From the NCBI RefSeq assembly GCF_002157205.1, contig NZ_CP021358.1, forward strand, positions 3,162,001-3,226,000: DNA of 64,000 bases, written 5' to 3'. The notes below the pieces were generated by a model. The model was not told where the DNA came from, searched no databases, and was given only the letters and a program-made list of their open reading frames with translations. This DNA comes from Kushneria marisflavi. GTDB lineage: Bacteria; Pseudomonadota; Gammaproteobacteria; Pseudomonadales; Halomonadaceae. Both the position numbers and the translations under genes were made by a program. Shown one piece after another: positions 46,104-54,217 of the stretch (positions are counted from its first letter, which is position 1; each line of letters starts with the position of its first letter).

Positions 46104-46313
46104 AAAGATCCATTCCAGAGATGACAGACGTCACGATGAGCTTATCATGGCGCCCAGAATTCGACATGCCCAGGGGTGGGGCAGACGCTGTCGGGATGAC
46201 CGTCATTATCGGCAATTCCGAGCGACGTTTTAGTTATTACCTGGTAGATCGATATTATGTCTGCGCAGGAAGTTCTAATCCAGAGATGTTCGTTCATGTG
46301 AGGTAGGGTCAGC

Positions 46314-49300
46314 GTGGGAAAACCTGTCAGGGGGTCAGCGTGCCGGGTCATGTTGTTGGTAATGATACTGATGTTGTGGTTGATGCCTCTGTGGGCACTG
46401 GCCAGCGATCAGGAAATGCCGACTCGTCAGTCCATAGACGAACAGATACAGACGCTTGAGGGCAACGATCCCAAAAGCGCGGTCGAACAGCAGACGCTCG
46501 AAACGCTGAAAAAGACCCGCGAGGCGCTTGAGGCGCTTGATAAAACGCAGCAGGAACAGGCCTCGCTCGAAGAGAGAGTCAATCAGGCCGGCCGACAGCG
46601 GCGTCAGTATCAAGGTCAGCTACAGGGGCTGGAAAGTGATCGAGCGCTGGACAGTGAGGCACTGGGCAGGAGTTCCGTCGAACAGCTGGAGCAGCGGCTG
46701 GGCACCACTCTTGAGGACCTCAAGCGTCAGCAGGAGCAGCTCAGCGAAGTCTCTCGTGCCCTGATCAGCGCCCAGACCCTGCCTGAGCGGGTGCAGGCCA
46801 CCATCAGCGATGCACGTCGTGAGCAACAGCAGCTCAGTGACTCGCTGGAGTCCAGCGATGGTAGTGCGCCAAGCCGCGAACAGCGACAGCTGGTCGACGT
46901 GCGCATGGCTCTGCTGGATGCCCGAATCGAGCTGGGTCAGCGTCAGCTGGCCAACAGTACGGTACTGCGCGACGTCAATCAGGTGCATCGAGAGCTGCTG
47001 ATGCGTCAGATCGATATCAATCAGAATACGCTTTTGGTGCTGCAGGAGGCGATCAACCAGAAGCGTCGTGATGCCTCCGAGCAGGCCATTGCCGAGGCCG
47101 CCCACATCGGGGATAACGATCGGATCAGCAATCCGGTCGTGGATGAAGCGCGTGCCGAAAATCAGGCGCTGGCCCAGGAGCTTTTACGCACGACCGATCG
47201 CGCCAACACGATGATTCGTGACGGGATCAATACCCGTGCCAGGCTTGAGCAGGTGCGCCAGGTCGAGCGCACGCTCAACGAGCAGATCGAGGCGCTTCGA
47301 GGCAGCCTTTTGCTGTCGCGCGTGCTGCGTCAGCAGCGTGGATCGCTACCCGATGTTCAGAATCAGAACAGCCTTCAGGAAGAGATTGGCGATCTTCGCC
47401 TGCGTCAGTTTGATATCGGCCAGTTGCGCCAGGCGCTGGCCAACCCTGAAAGCTACATCGATACCCAGGTGGAAAGCGATGAACCCTTGACGCCTCAGGC
47501 ACGTCAGGTACTGCTACAAACGCTCGAGATGCGGCGTGACCTGCTGGATCAGCTGGATCGCGAGTACGGCAGTCTACTGAGCCGGGCCATCGATGTTCAG
47601 CTTAACCAGCAACAGCTGGTCGACATCAGCCGCTCGGTGCGTGACACCATTGAAGAGCAGCTGTTCTGGGTTGCCAACGGACAGCCGCTGGGCCTGTCAT
47701 GGCTCAGGGAGCTTCCGGAGCGCCTCGGGCAGCAGCTGCTGGGTGGACAATGGTTTCAGACGCTGGGGTCGCTCTGGGCCATCCCTTCCCCGCGAGCCCT
47801 GTTGGCCGTACCGCTTTTGATCGTGGCCGGACTGGTGGCCTTTTTTCGTCGTCGCATCAAGGCCTATCTGCTGGAGCTGCATGACCAGATCGGTCGTCTC
47901 AAGCGGGATACGCAGCTGCATACCCCCCGTGCCATCCTGCTCAATCTGGTCCTGTCCTCGACACTGCCGCTGACCCTCCTGACTGCCGGGATAGCCCTGT
48001 GGCTGGGCGGCGAAGGGTTTGCCGTCTCGCTGGGACGAGCGCTTTTGCAGCTGGCGCTTGCCGTACAGGTGTTCGGGTTGATTCGACGTCTGCTGGTGCC
48101 CGACGGGGTGGCGACACGCCATTTTCACTGGCCTTCTTCCTATGTCGAACAGTTGCGTCGCAATATCTTCTGGCTGGGGTGCAGCGTGAGCCCGGTGGTC
48201 GTGGTGGCCAGCATTGCCGAACAGGCCGATAGCCGACTGGCCGAGCAGCCGCTGGCGCTTTTGATCATGCTGGCGGGGCTGGTCGGCATGAGCGTTTTCA
48301 TGCTGCGCCTGATTCTGGCGCACGTGCCCTGGATGGGGGTACGTCTTTTCCGTCTGCTATTGGGCGTTACGCTTTCCATGGTGCCGCTGGCACTGATCGG
48401 CATGATTCTGTTTGGCTATGAATACACGGCGCTGCGGCTGTGTGGCCGCTTTATTCTGACGCTTTATATTCTGGCATTGTGGCTTCTGGTTGAGGCCAGT
48501 GTGGTCAGGGGGCTCGCCGTAGCGGCCCGGCGGCTGGCGTACCGACGTGCGGTGGCCCGTCGCCGCGCACAGGGGCGTGACAGTGCCGCCGAAAGCGGTG
48601 TTGAGCTTGTCGAGGAACCGCCGCTGGATATGGAACAGGTCAATCAGCAGTCACTGCGTCTGTCCAAATTGATCCTGTTTCTGATTTTTATCAGCGTGCT
48701 GTATCTGGTCTGGGCTGACCTTCTGGGCGTGCTGTCGTATCTGGATAACGTCAGCATCGGTCAGATCAGCGAAAGCGATGCCGCTGGTGGCGACGTCAAC
48801 GTGGTGACGCTTGCCGATGTGATGACGGCATTGATCATTGTCGGACTGATGGTGGTCATGGCGCGCAACCTGCCGGGGCTTCTGGAGGTCATGGTGCTGT
48901 CCCGGCTCAATCTCAAGCAGGGCAGTGCCTACGCGGTTACCTCGCTTTTGTCCTACACCATTGTCGGCAGCGGTATCGTGGCAGCGCTGGGCACGCTGGG
49001 CGTGACCTGGGACAAGTTGCAGTGGCTGGTGGCCGCTCTGTCGGTCGGGCTGGGTTTTGGTCTGCAGGAGATCTTTGCCAATTTCATTTCAGGTCTGATC
49101 ATATTGTTCGAGCGACCGATTCGTATCGGCGACACCATTACGCTGGGTAATTTGCACGGCACGGTCAGCCGGATTCGTATCCGAGCCACCACGGTGACGG
49201 ATTTTGATCGCAAGGAGATCATCATCCCCAACAAGACGTTCGTGACGGATCAGCTGATCAACTGGTCATTGACCGACAACATCACGCGCGTGGTGTTGAC

Positions 49301-49694
49301 CTTTGGGGTGGCGCACGGCACCGATCTCGATCTGGCCCATCGCATTCTTCGACGCATTGCCGATGAGCACCCCAAGGTGCTTGCCGACCCCGAACCACAG
49401 GTGTTCTGCATGGCCTACAGCCAGAGCGCCTTCAATTTCGAGCTGCGGGTGTTCGTCAACGAACTGGTCGATCGTCTGGTGGTCACCGATGAGATCAATC
49501 GCCGGGTCGATGCCGAATTCAGGACCAGCGGCCTGCGCGTGGCCTTCCAGCAGATGGACGTCTGGCTGCACAACGAAAAGGGCGAGAAGCGCCTGGTTCA
49601 GCAGCGGGCGACGCAGGATGGCCGCCCGAGCCCTCATGCCAGCAACGCCCACGACGGTGATCCGGGCGATGTCTCGCCCGGCGAGCTGACCTGA
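46314..49694 (+). CDS. mscK: Large mechanosensitive channel MscK/KefA type
   Basis: 1126-residue inner-membrane mechanosensitive channel, close to E. coli MscK (1120). A signal peptide (residues about 10-31) leads a periplasmic region of about 450 residues made of Gln/Glu/Leu-rich coiled coil. A cluster of membrane segments follows (about 495-870). The C-terminal MscS core has the pore helix LVAALSVGLGFGLQEIFANF and ERPIRIGDTITLGNLHGTV, then the beta/vestibule domain. GTG start at 46314 with AGGG upstream; an ATG 12 codons later is an alternative. It protects against osmotic downshock, important in a halophile. It converges with the tlyA gene, 6 bp away. Confidence 0.94.
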   Translation: MGKPVRGSACRVMLLVMILMLWLMPLWALASDQEMPTRQSIDEQIQTLEGNDPKSAVEQQTLETLKKTREALEALDKTQQEQASLEERVNQAGRQRRQYQGQLQGLESDRALDSEALGRSSVEQLEQRLGTTLEDLKRQQEQLSEVSRALISAQTLPERVQATISDARREQQQLSDSLESSDGSAPSREQRQLVDVRMALLDARIELGQRQLANSTVLRDVNQVHRELLMRQIDINQNTLLVLQEAINQKRRDASEQAIAEAAHIGDNDRISNPVVDEARAENQALAQELLRTTDRANTMIRDGINTRARLEQVRQVERTLNEQIEALRGSLLLSRVLRQQRGSLPDVQNQNSLQEEIGDLRLRQFDIGQLRQALANPESYIDTQVESDEPLTPQARQVLLQTLEMRRDLLDQLDREYGSLLSRAIDVQLNQQQLVDISRSVRDTIEEQLFWVANGQPLGLSWLRELPERLGQQLLGGQWFQTLGSLWAIPSPRALLAVPLLIVAGLVAFFRRRIKAYLLELHDQIGRLKRDTQLHTPRAILLNLVLSSTLPLTLLTAGIALWLGGEGFAVSLGRALLQLALAVQVFGLIRRLLVPDGVATRHFHWPSSYVEQLRRNIFWLGCSVSPVVVVASIAEQADSRLAEQPLALLIMLAGLVGMSVFMLRLILAHVPWMGVRLFRLLLGVTLSMVPLALIGMILFGYEYTALRLCGRFILTLYILALWLLVEASVVRGLAVAARRLAYRRAVARRRAQGRDSAAESGVELVEEPPLDMEQVNQQSLRLSKLILFLIFISVLYLVWADLLGVLSYLDNVSIGQISESDAAGGDVNVVTLADVMTALIIVGLMVVMARNLPGLLEVMVLSRLNLKQGSAYAVTSLLSYTIVGSGIVAALGTLGVTWDKLQWLVAALSVGLGFGLQEIFANFISGLIILFERPIRIGDTITLGNLHGTVSRIRIRATTVTDFDRKEIIIPNKTFVTDQLINWSLTDNITRVVLTFGVAHGTDLDLAHRILRRIADEHPKVLADPEPQVFCMAYSQSAFNFELRVFVNELVDRLVVTDEINRRVDAEFRTSGLRVAFQQMDVWLHNEKGEKRLVQQRATQDGRPSPHASNAHDGDPGDVSPGELT

Positions 49695-49700
49695 TTCCGG

Positions 49701-50471
49701 TCAGCCGAGATCGCGGGTGGCATGCATCACGAACTCCCGATTGCCGTCTGTGCCGGTGATCGGGCTGTCTCCCCAGTAGTGGAGAGTAAATCCGATCTGT
49801 TGGCAGCACGCGCGCAGGCGGCTTTCCACTTGCAGGTAGTGCCGCGCATCGCGCACGATACCGCCACTGCCAATCTGCTCGGGGGAGAGCTCAAACTGTG
49901 GCTTGACCAGACTGAGCAGATGCGAGCCGGCCGGTAATAGACGCGAAAGCTCCGGCAGAATCAGCGTCTGGGAAATGAACGACACATCCATCACGGCACC
50001 GGCCAGCCCGTCAGGGGCCAGCGTCATGATCTGCTCGTCCGGCAGGTGGCGCGCATTGATGCCTTCCAGACAGTGCACGCGGTGATCGTCGCGCAGCAGT
50101 GCATCGAGCTGGTCATGGCCGACTTCGATGCCGATCACTCGCGCCGCCCCATGCTGGAGCAGACAATCGGTGAACCCGCCGGTCGACTGACCTACATCCA
50201 GCAGCGTCAGCCCCTTGGGCGTCATTTTGGTGGCGGCCAGCAGTGCTTCTAGCTTGAGCCCGGCTCGTGAGACGTAGCGCTCCTCCGGGTCCTCAATGAC
50301 ATGAAACTCACTCTCTTCGGGCAGCTTTTCGCCGGGGCGGGTCAGGGTGCGTGGCTGCCCCTGCTGGATCAGCTGTACCCGGCCGTGACGAATCAGGCGC
50401 TGGGCACGTGTGCGCGAACGTACCAGTGCCTGGGCGACCAGAAGCTGATCGACACGTACCATCCTGCTCAT
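49701..50471 (-). CDS. tlyA: TlyA-family rRNA 2'-O-methyltransferase (S4-FtsJ)
   Basis: 256 residues from the ATG at 50471, which has AGGAC at good spacing; an ATG two codons upstream is too close to it. An S4 RNA-binding domain (VRVDQLLVAQALVRSRTRAQ, then LIRHGRVQL) is followed by an FtsJ/RrmJ fold: YVSRAGLKLEALL, LDVGQSTGGFTDCLLQHGA, VMDVSFISQTLILP, LVKPQFEL and the terminal DSPITGTDGNREF. Mycobacterial TlyA methylates 16S and 23S rRNA and affects capreomycin sensitivity; many Gram-negative members were annotated as haemolysins. Its target here is unproven. Confidence 0.93.
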   Translation of the reverse strand: MSRMVRVDQLLVAQALVRSRTRAQRLIRHGRVQLIQQGQPRTLTRPGEKLPEESEFHVIEDPEERYVSRAGLKLEALLAATKMTPKGLTLLDVGQSTGGFTDCLLQHGAARVIGIEVGHDQLDALLRDDHRVHCLEGINARHLPDEQIMTLAPDGLAGAVMDVSFISQTLILPELSRLLPAGSHLLSLVKPQFELSPEQIGSGGIVRDARHYLQVESRLRACCQQIGFTLHYWGDSPITGTDGNREFVMHATRDLG

Positions 50472-50535
50472 GTTCATGTCCTGCGGTGCAAGAAAGGGGG
50501 GGCCCGATGCCAGGCATTCGGGATCTTCTATAGGG

Positions 50536-51660
50536 CTATTCTACCTCGCCTTCAACGGTGTGCGAGACGAAGTGCCGGTCACTGTTAAAAATCGTCTGCC
50601 AGCGGTGGAGCAGAGCCTGCCGCTTGAGCGGGTCGATCAGCGCCAGCAATCCCGGTGTCAGTCGAATGGGCTCCAGTGATGCTTCGCCTCCAGTAGCGTC
50701 ATGAACGGCCAGCGGGCTGCCCAGCGGTGTCAGGGAGGTCATGACGGCCTGCCCCTCGTTTGAGGTGATAAAGGCCAGAAAGCGTCTGGCCGTGCTCGGG
50801 TGCGGGGCAGTCCCGGGAATCAGCGCCAGCCTCTGCAGGGCCAGCGCATAATCATCGGGGGCCTGCATCACCAGTTCGGGATGATGTTGAACCGCGCGTC
50901 GCGCGTAGGAGCCGATCAGGTTGTAGCCGATCAGATAGCGTCCCTCGATAAGCCCCTGAAGCATCGCAGCGGTAGAGTCCACCAGTTGTGTGTCGGCCTG
51001 ACCCATGGCCTCGAAAAGTGTCCAGGCCTCCGTGGAGCGCGCGACATCCTGGGCCACGGCCATGAAACCAGTCGGGCTTCGGGCGGGGTCATAGGTCACG
51101 ACGCGACCGGTCAGAGCATCACGGTGATGGTTTAAAAGGGCCAGCAGACTGGCATGATCCGTTGGCGGCTGGGCGCGATCGGCCAGTTCCCGACGGTAGA
51201 CCATGACCAGGGGTTCCTGGGTCAGGCCAATAAGCTCATCGCGCCAGCGGGCGTCCTGCGGCCAGGCCGGGTTGATCACTCCCTCGCCCAGTGGCTGTGC
51301 CAGACCCGCGTTGGCCAGACGGTACTGCTGTGCCATGGCCGAGGACATCAATAGATCGACATCGGAGGGGATGGCGGTGAAGGGTTGGGGCTCGCCACGT
51401 GAGGCGTCGCGATAGTCCAGCGTGATACCCGGGTAGCGCCGATGAAAGGCTTCAAGTACGGGGCGCAAAACGTCGGCCTCCACCACCCCCTGAATGTTGA
51501 GACGCTCAACGCCTTGTCCCTCAAGGTGCAGATGGCCCGGTGAGATTGTCCCGGTGCCTTCAGCATCAGAGGCTGCGGCTGCAAGGATCAGCAGCATGAT
51601 CAACACCGCGCGGCACAGGGCCTTGAAGGAAGCTGGCATCAGCATCAATCGGGTAGCCAT
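50536..51660 (-). CDS. Periplasmic solute-binding protein coupled to a two-component system
   Basis: 374 residues with a signal peptide (hydrophobic 16-29, cleavage near AAAASDA). The mature protein fits the type 2 extracellular solute-binding fold: VVEADVLRPVLEAFHRRYPG, VDLLMSSAMAQQ, EPLVMVYRRE, YDPARSPTGFMAV and YLIGYNLIGSYARRA. Such proteins include ferric ion and tricarboxylate or phosphonate binders. No permease or ATPase is nearby. It is the last gene of a regulator-kinase-binding protein operon and overlaps the kinase stop by 16 bases, so it probably senses ligand for the kinase rather than transporting it; that is inference. Confidence 0.82.
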   Translation of the reverse strand: MATRLMLMPASFKALCRAVLIMLLILAAAASDAEGTGTISPGHLHLEGQGVERLNIQGVVEADVLRPVLEAFHRRYPGITLDYRDASRGEPQPFTAIPSDVDLLMSSAMAQQYRLANAGLAQPLGEGVINPAWPQDARWRDELIGLTQEPLVMVYRRELADRAQPPTDHASLLALLNHHRDALTGRVVTYDPARSPTGFMAVAQDVARSTEAWTLFEAMGQADTQLVDSTAAMLQGLIEGRYLIGYNLIGSYARRAVQHHPELVMQAPDDYALALQRLALIPGTAPHPSTARRFLAFITSNEGQAVMTSLTPLGSPLAVHDATGGEASLEPIRLTPGLLALIDPLKRQALLHRWQTIFNSDRHFVSHTVEGEVE

Positions 51661-53003
51661 AGACCGATCCTGAAATCACCGCTGTCCGTGTGGTCCATGA
51701 CCACGTGCCCACCATGGGCTCGGGCCACGCCATCGACAATCGCCAGCCCAAGACCGCTACCGGGTCCCTGCTCCTGACAGCGATGAAACGGACGCAATAC
51801 GTCCGCCTGCTCGGCGGCGCTGATGCCCGGGCCATCGTCTGCGACATAAAGCACTCTGGTGTCGGCATCGATGCCAACGGTCACTCGGGTGCGGGCGTAG
51901 CGCAGGGCGTTATCGATCAGGTTGCTCAGCGCTTCTTCGAGCTGCCAGCCATCACCCTCTACGGCCAGCGCCGGACAGGGCTCGGCAAGCCCGAGATCGA
52001 TGCCGGCGCGGTCGGCAGCCGGCAGCAGGCGAAGCAGCGTGTCGCGGGTCAGCGTCTTGAGCGCTATCGGTTGTCGATTCACCGGGGCCTGCGGCGCGTC
52101 AAGACGTGTCAATGACAGCAGCTGTTCGGCCAGGCGCGTCGCGCGGCGAGTACCGCCCTGTACTTCCTGCAGGGCCTGCTGCCAGCGATGCGGGTCATGG
52201 CTTCGAAGTGCCAGTTCTGCGCTGGCAGCAATTCCGGCCAGTGGCGTCCGCAGTTGATGAGAGGCATCACCGATAAAGCGCTGTTCATGAGTGCGCACCT
52301 GTTGCTGGCGGGCCAGCAGCGCGTTGAGAGCTGCAAGCAGCTCTTCTAGCTCGCGTGGCACGCGGGCATTGATGGGGGAGAGGTCATGCGCCGAGCGGAC
52401 CTTTAAGCGCGTGCGCAGATGTTCCAGTGGTCGCAGGGCCAGACGCAGGGTCATCAAAAGCCCTGTCAGCGCCAGCACCACGATACCGGCCAGTCGAAGG
52501 CTGCTGTCGCGAAAGAGCGCTATCGTCATCGCGCGTCGCGCCTCCAGTGTGTGGCCCACGAGTAGTGTATAGGGTTCGCGGTGTTGCCAGGCGGTCAGAC
52601 GCGCCCCCAGTGCGCCAATACGCAATGACAGACCATTCAGATGAGCCGAATCGGCCTGGAAGGTGCCGGTGGCTGGAAGTGGCGTGACCAGGTTTTCAAG
52701 ATCGGCGTTGCCGCTGACCGTCTGCCCCCTGTGATCGACCAGCGTATAAAAGACGCGTTCATCACCATTTGGCGCCAGCATGTTCAGTGCCGAGGCCGGC
52801 ACATCAAACCAGAGTCTACCGTCGCGCCAGCCGACCTGATCGCTCATGACCTGAGCAGCGGAAGCCAGCAGTCGGTCATAGACGCGATCGGCGCTGCGCT
52901 GCGCGCTGTACCAGGATTGCAGCAGCAGCAGGACGCAGGTCAGCAACAGCAGGAGGGTGAGCCCACCCAGAAGGCGACGATGGAGGCTGACCGCAGGCGC
53001 CAT
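51645..53003 (-). CDS. Sensor histidine kinase (TctE-like)
   Basis: 452-residue membrane kinase. TM1 (about 12-29), a periplasmic region with a 2CSK_N/TctE-like signature (RVYDRLLASAAQVMSDQV) of about 140 residues, TM2 (about 170-190), then HAMP. The H-box is RFIGDASHQLRTPLAGIAAS with the phosphorylated histidine, N-box LSNLIDNALRYA, G1 VADDGPGIS and G2 GSGLGLAIVDGVARAHGG. It begins three bases after the response regulator stop. TctE kinases sense tricarboxylates in some species; the associated binding protein suggests the ligand is delivered by it. Specificity unknown. Confidence 0.93.
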   Translation of the reverse strand: MAPAVSLHRRLLGGLTLLLLLTCVLLLLQSWYSAQRSADRVYDRLLASAAQVMSDQVGWRDGRLWFDVPASALNMLAPNGDERVFYTLVDHRGQTVSGNADLENLVTPLPATGTFQADSAHLNGLSLRIGALGARLTAWQHREPYTLLVGHTLEARRAMTIALFRDSSLRLAGIVVLALTGLLMTLRLALRPLEHLRTRLKVRSAHDLSPINARVPRELEELLAALNALLARQQQVRTHEQRFIGDASHQLRTPLAGIAASAELALRSHDPHRWQQALQEVQGGTRRATRLAEQLLSLTRLDAPQAPVNRQPIALKTLTRDTLLRLLPAADRAGIDLGLAEPCPALAVEGDGWQLEEALSNLIDNALRYARTRVTVGIDADTRVLYVADDGPGISAAEQADVLRPFHRCQEQGPGSGLGLAIVDGVARAHGGHVVMDHTDSGDFRIGLWLPD

Positions 53004-53006
53004 GGT

Positions 53007-53675
53007 CTAGATCGGCTCCAGACGATAACCCAGGCCGCGGACAGTACGAATGCGCACATCACTACCTTCAAGGCGTCGGCGCAGACGGTGCACATAGACC
53101 TCGAGCGCGTTGTCCCCCGGTGGGGCATCGCCGCCAAAGGCCTCACGCATGAGATCGGCACGGCTGATGACCTGTTCGCCATGACGCAGCAAACAGGCCA
53201 GCAGACGCTGTTCGCGGCCCGGAAGCGACAGCGGCGTCTGATTGAGCTCGAGTCGCTGGGTCGGGACATGCAGCATCAACTGGCCCAGAGTGAGGGTGTC
53301 ATTGACGACTGGTCGCGCGCGGCGCAAGAGCGCACGTACTCGGGCCTCGAATTCGTCGAGCGAGAAGGGCTTGGTCAGGTAGTCATCGGCGCCCAGGTCA
53401 AGACCGGCCACTCGGTCCTCGATTGAGGCGCGGGCGGTCAGAATCAGCACGGGTGTCTGATGGTCGTGCCGACGCAGCGTGGTGAGCACTTCAAGGCCGC
53501 TGCGATGCGGCAGATTGAGATCCAGAATCACAAGGTCGAGTTGGCGAGGCGTGGCAAGATAATCACAGGCATGATCCCCGCGTGTCATGATCTCCAGCCG
53601 GTCATCATGATCACGCAGCAGGGTTTCAAGAGTCTGTGCCAGCAGCACGTCATCCTCGATGAGCAGTAGTGCCAT
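53007..53675 (-). CDS. OmpR-family response regulator
   Basis: 222 residues from the ATG at 53675. Receiver: acidic pair in LLIEDDVLL, phospho-aspartate in LVILDLNLPHRSG near residue 51, Thr/Ser in LILTARAS and lysine in DDYLTKPFSLDEFEAR. The C-terminal winged helix has LSLPGREQRLLACLL and DNALEVYVHRLRRRLEGSD, ending VRGLGYRLEP. First gene of the three-gene signalling operon; the promoter should lie in 53676-53790, opposite the 4.5S RNA promoter. Confidence 0.94.
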   Translation of the reverse strand: MALLLIEDDVLLAQTLETLLRDHDDRLEIMTRGDHACDYLATPRQLDLVILDLNLPHRSGLEVLTTLRRHDHQTPVLILTARASIEDRVAGLDLGADDYLTKPFSLDEFEARVRALLRRARPVVNDTLTLGQLMLHVPTQRLELNQTPLSLPGREQRLLACLLRHGEQVISRADLMREAFGGDAPPGDNALEVYVHRLRRRLEGSDVRIRTVRGLGYRLEPI

Positions 53676-53766
53676 GAAGGCTCCGCAGCGACCGTACGCA
53701 AAAGAGGGGCAGTCTACCCTGGACGGCCGGCGCATCAAGACTGTTGTGATCGTTTGTCGGCATCGC

Positions 53767-53796
53767 TTGCGATTCCGGGAGTCGTGCTGCTAAGAT
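53767..53796 (+). promoter_or_regulatory. Probable promoter of 4.5S RNA
   Basis: TTGCGA (53767-53772), an 18-base spacer and TAAGAT (53791-53796), followed by GCGCGC. Start would be about 58 bases before the mature RNA, implying 5' processing as known for E. coli 4.5S RNA. Confidence 0.5.
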
Positions 53797-53860
53797 GCGC
53801 GCTCGGTTGATCGGGGGCTGGCCAGCGGCCGGCACATATCTTACCCTGATCTCCGGTGAT

Positions 53861-53975
53861 GGTGACCCTCGATGGTCCTCTCGCAACGCGATATCGCGAA
53901 CCCCGCCAGGCCCGGAAGGGAGCAACGGTAGTGATGGATGCGTGTGCCGGGATGTGGCTGTCGAGGGTTGCCACC
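53861..53975 (+). ncRNA. ffs: Signal recognition particle 4.5S RNA
   Basis: About 115 bases, the same size as E. coli 4.5S RNA (114). The conserved Ffh-binding tip is present: GGCCCGGAAGGGAGCA on the 5' side and GCGTGTGCCGGGATGTGGC on the 3' side. Outer ends GGTGACCCTCGA and TCGAGGGTTGCCACC pair. It lies directly before dnaX, its usual neighbour in many gammaproteobacteria. End points are approximate to a few bases. Confidence 0.93.
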
Positions 53976-54217
53976 CTCTCTTCGAAGTATCCTCTCCATA
54001 CTGATCTGATCATGCCGACCCTTCCGGTCATGTTGTGCTGTCCGTCATAACGCTATTTCTCTTGAAAGACTGTCCCCGGTGATCATGACAAGAGTCGTTG
54101 TCATGGATTGATTGGCGCATCTACGCCCAGCCGATAGAATGGTCGGCCTATCCATCGATCGACGATCTTTCTCATGCGTCGACACTTCACCGCTTTGAAT
54201 ACAGGCTATCGCGCTGC

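Noticed and set aside
50257..50540. TlyA as a haemolysin
   Set aside because: Old annotation; the S4-FtsJ domain order indicates an RNA methyltransferase.
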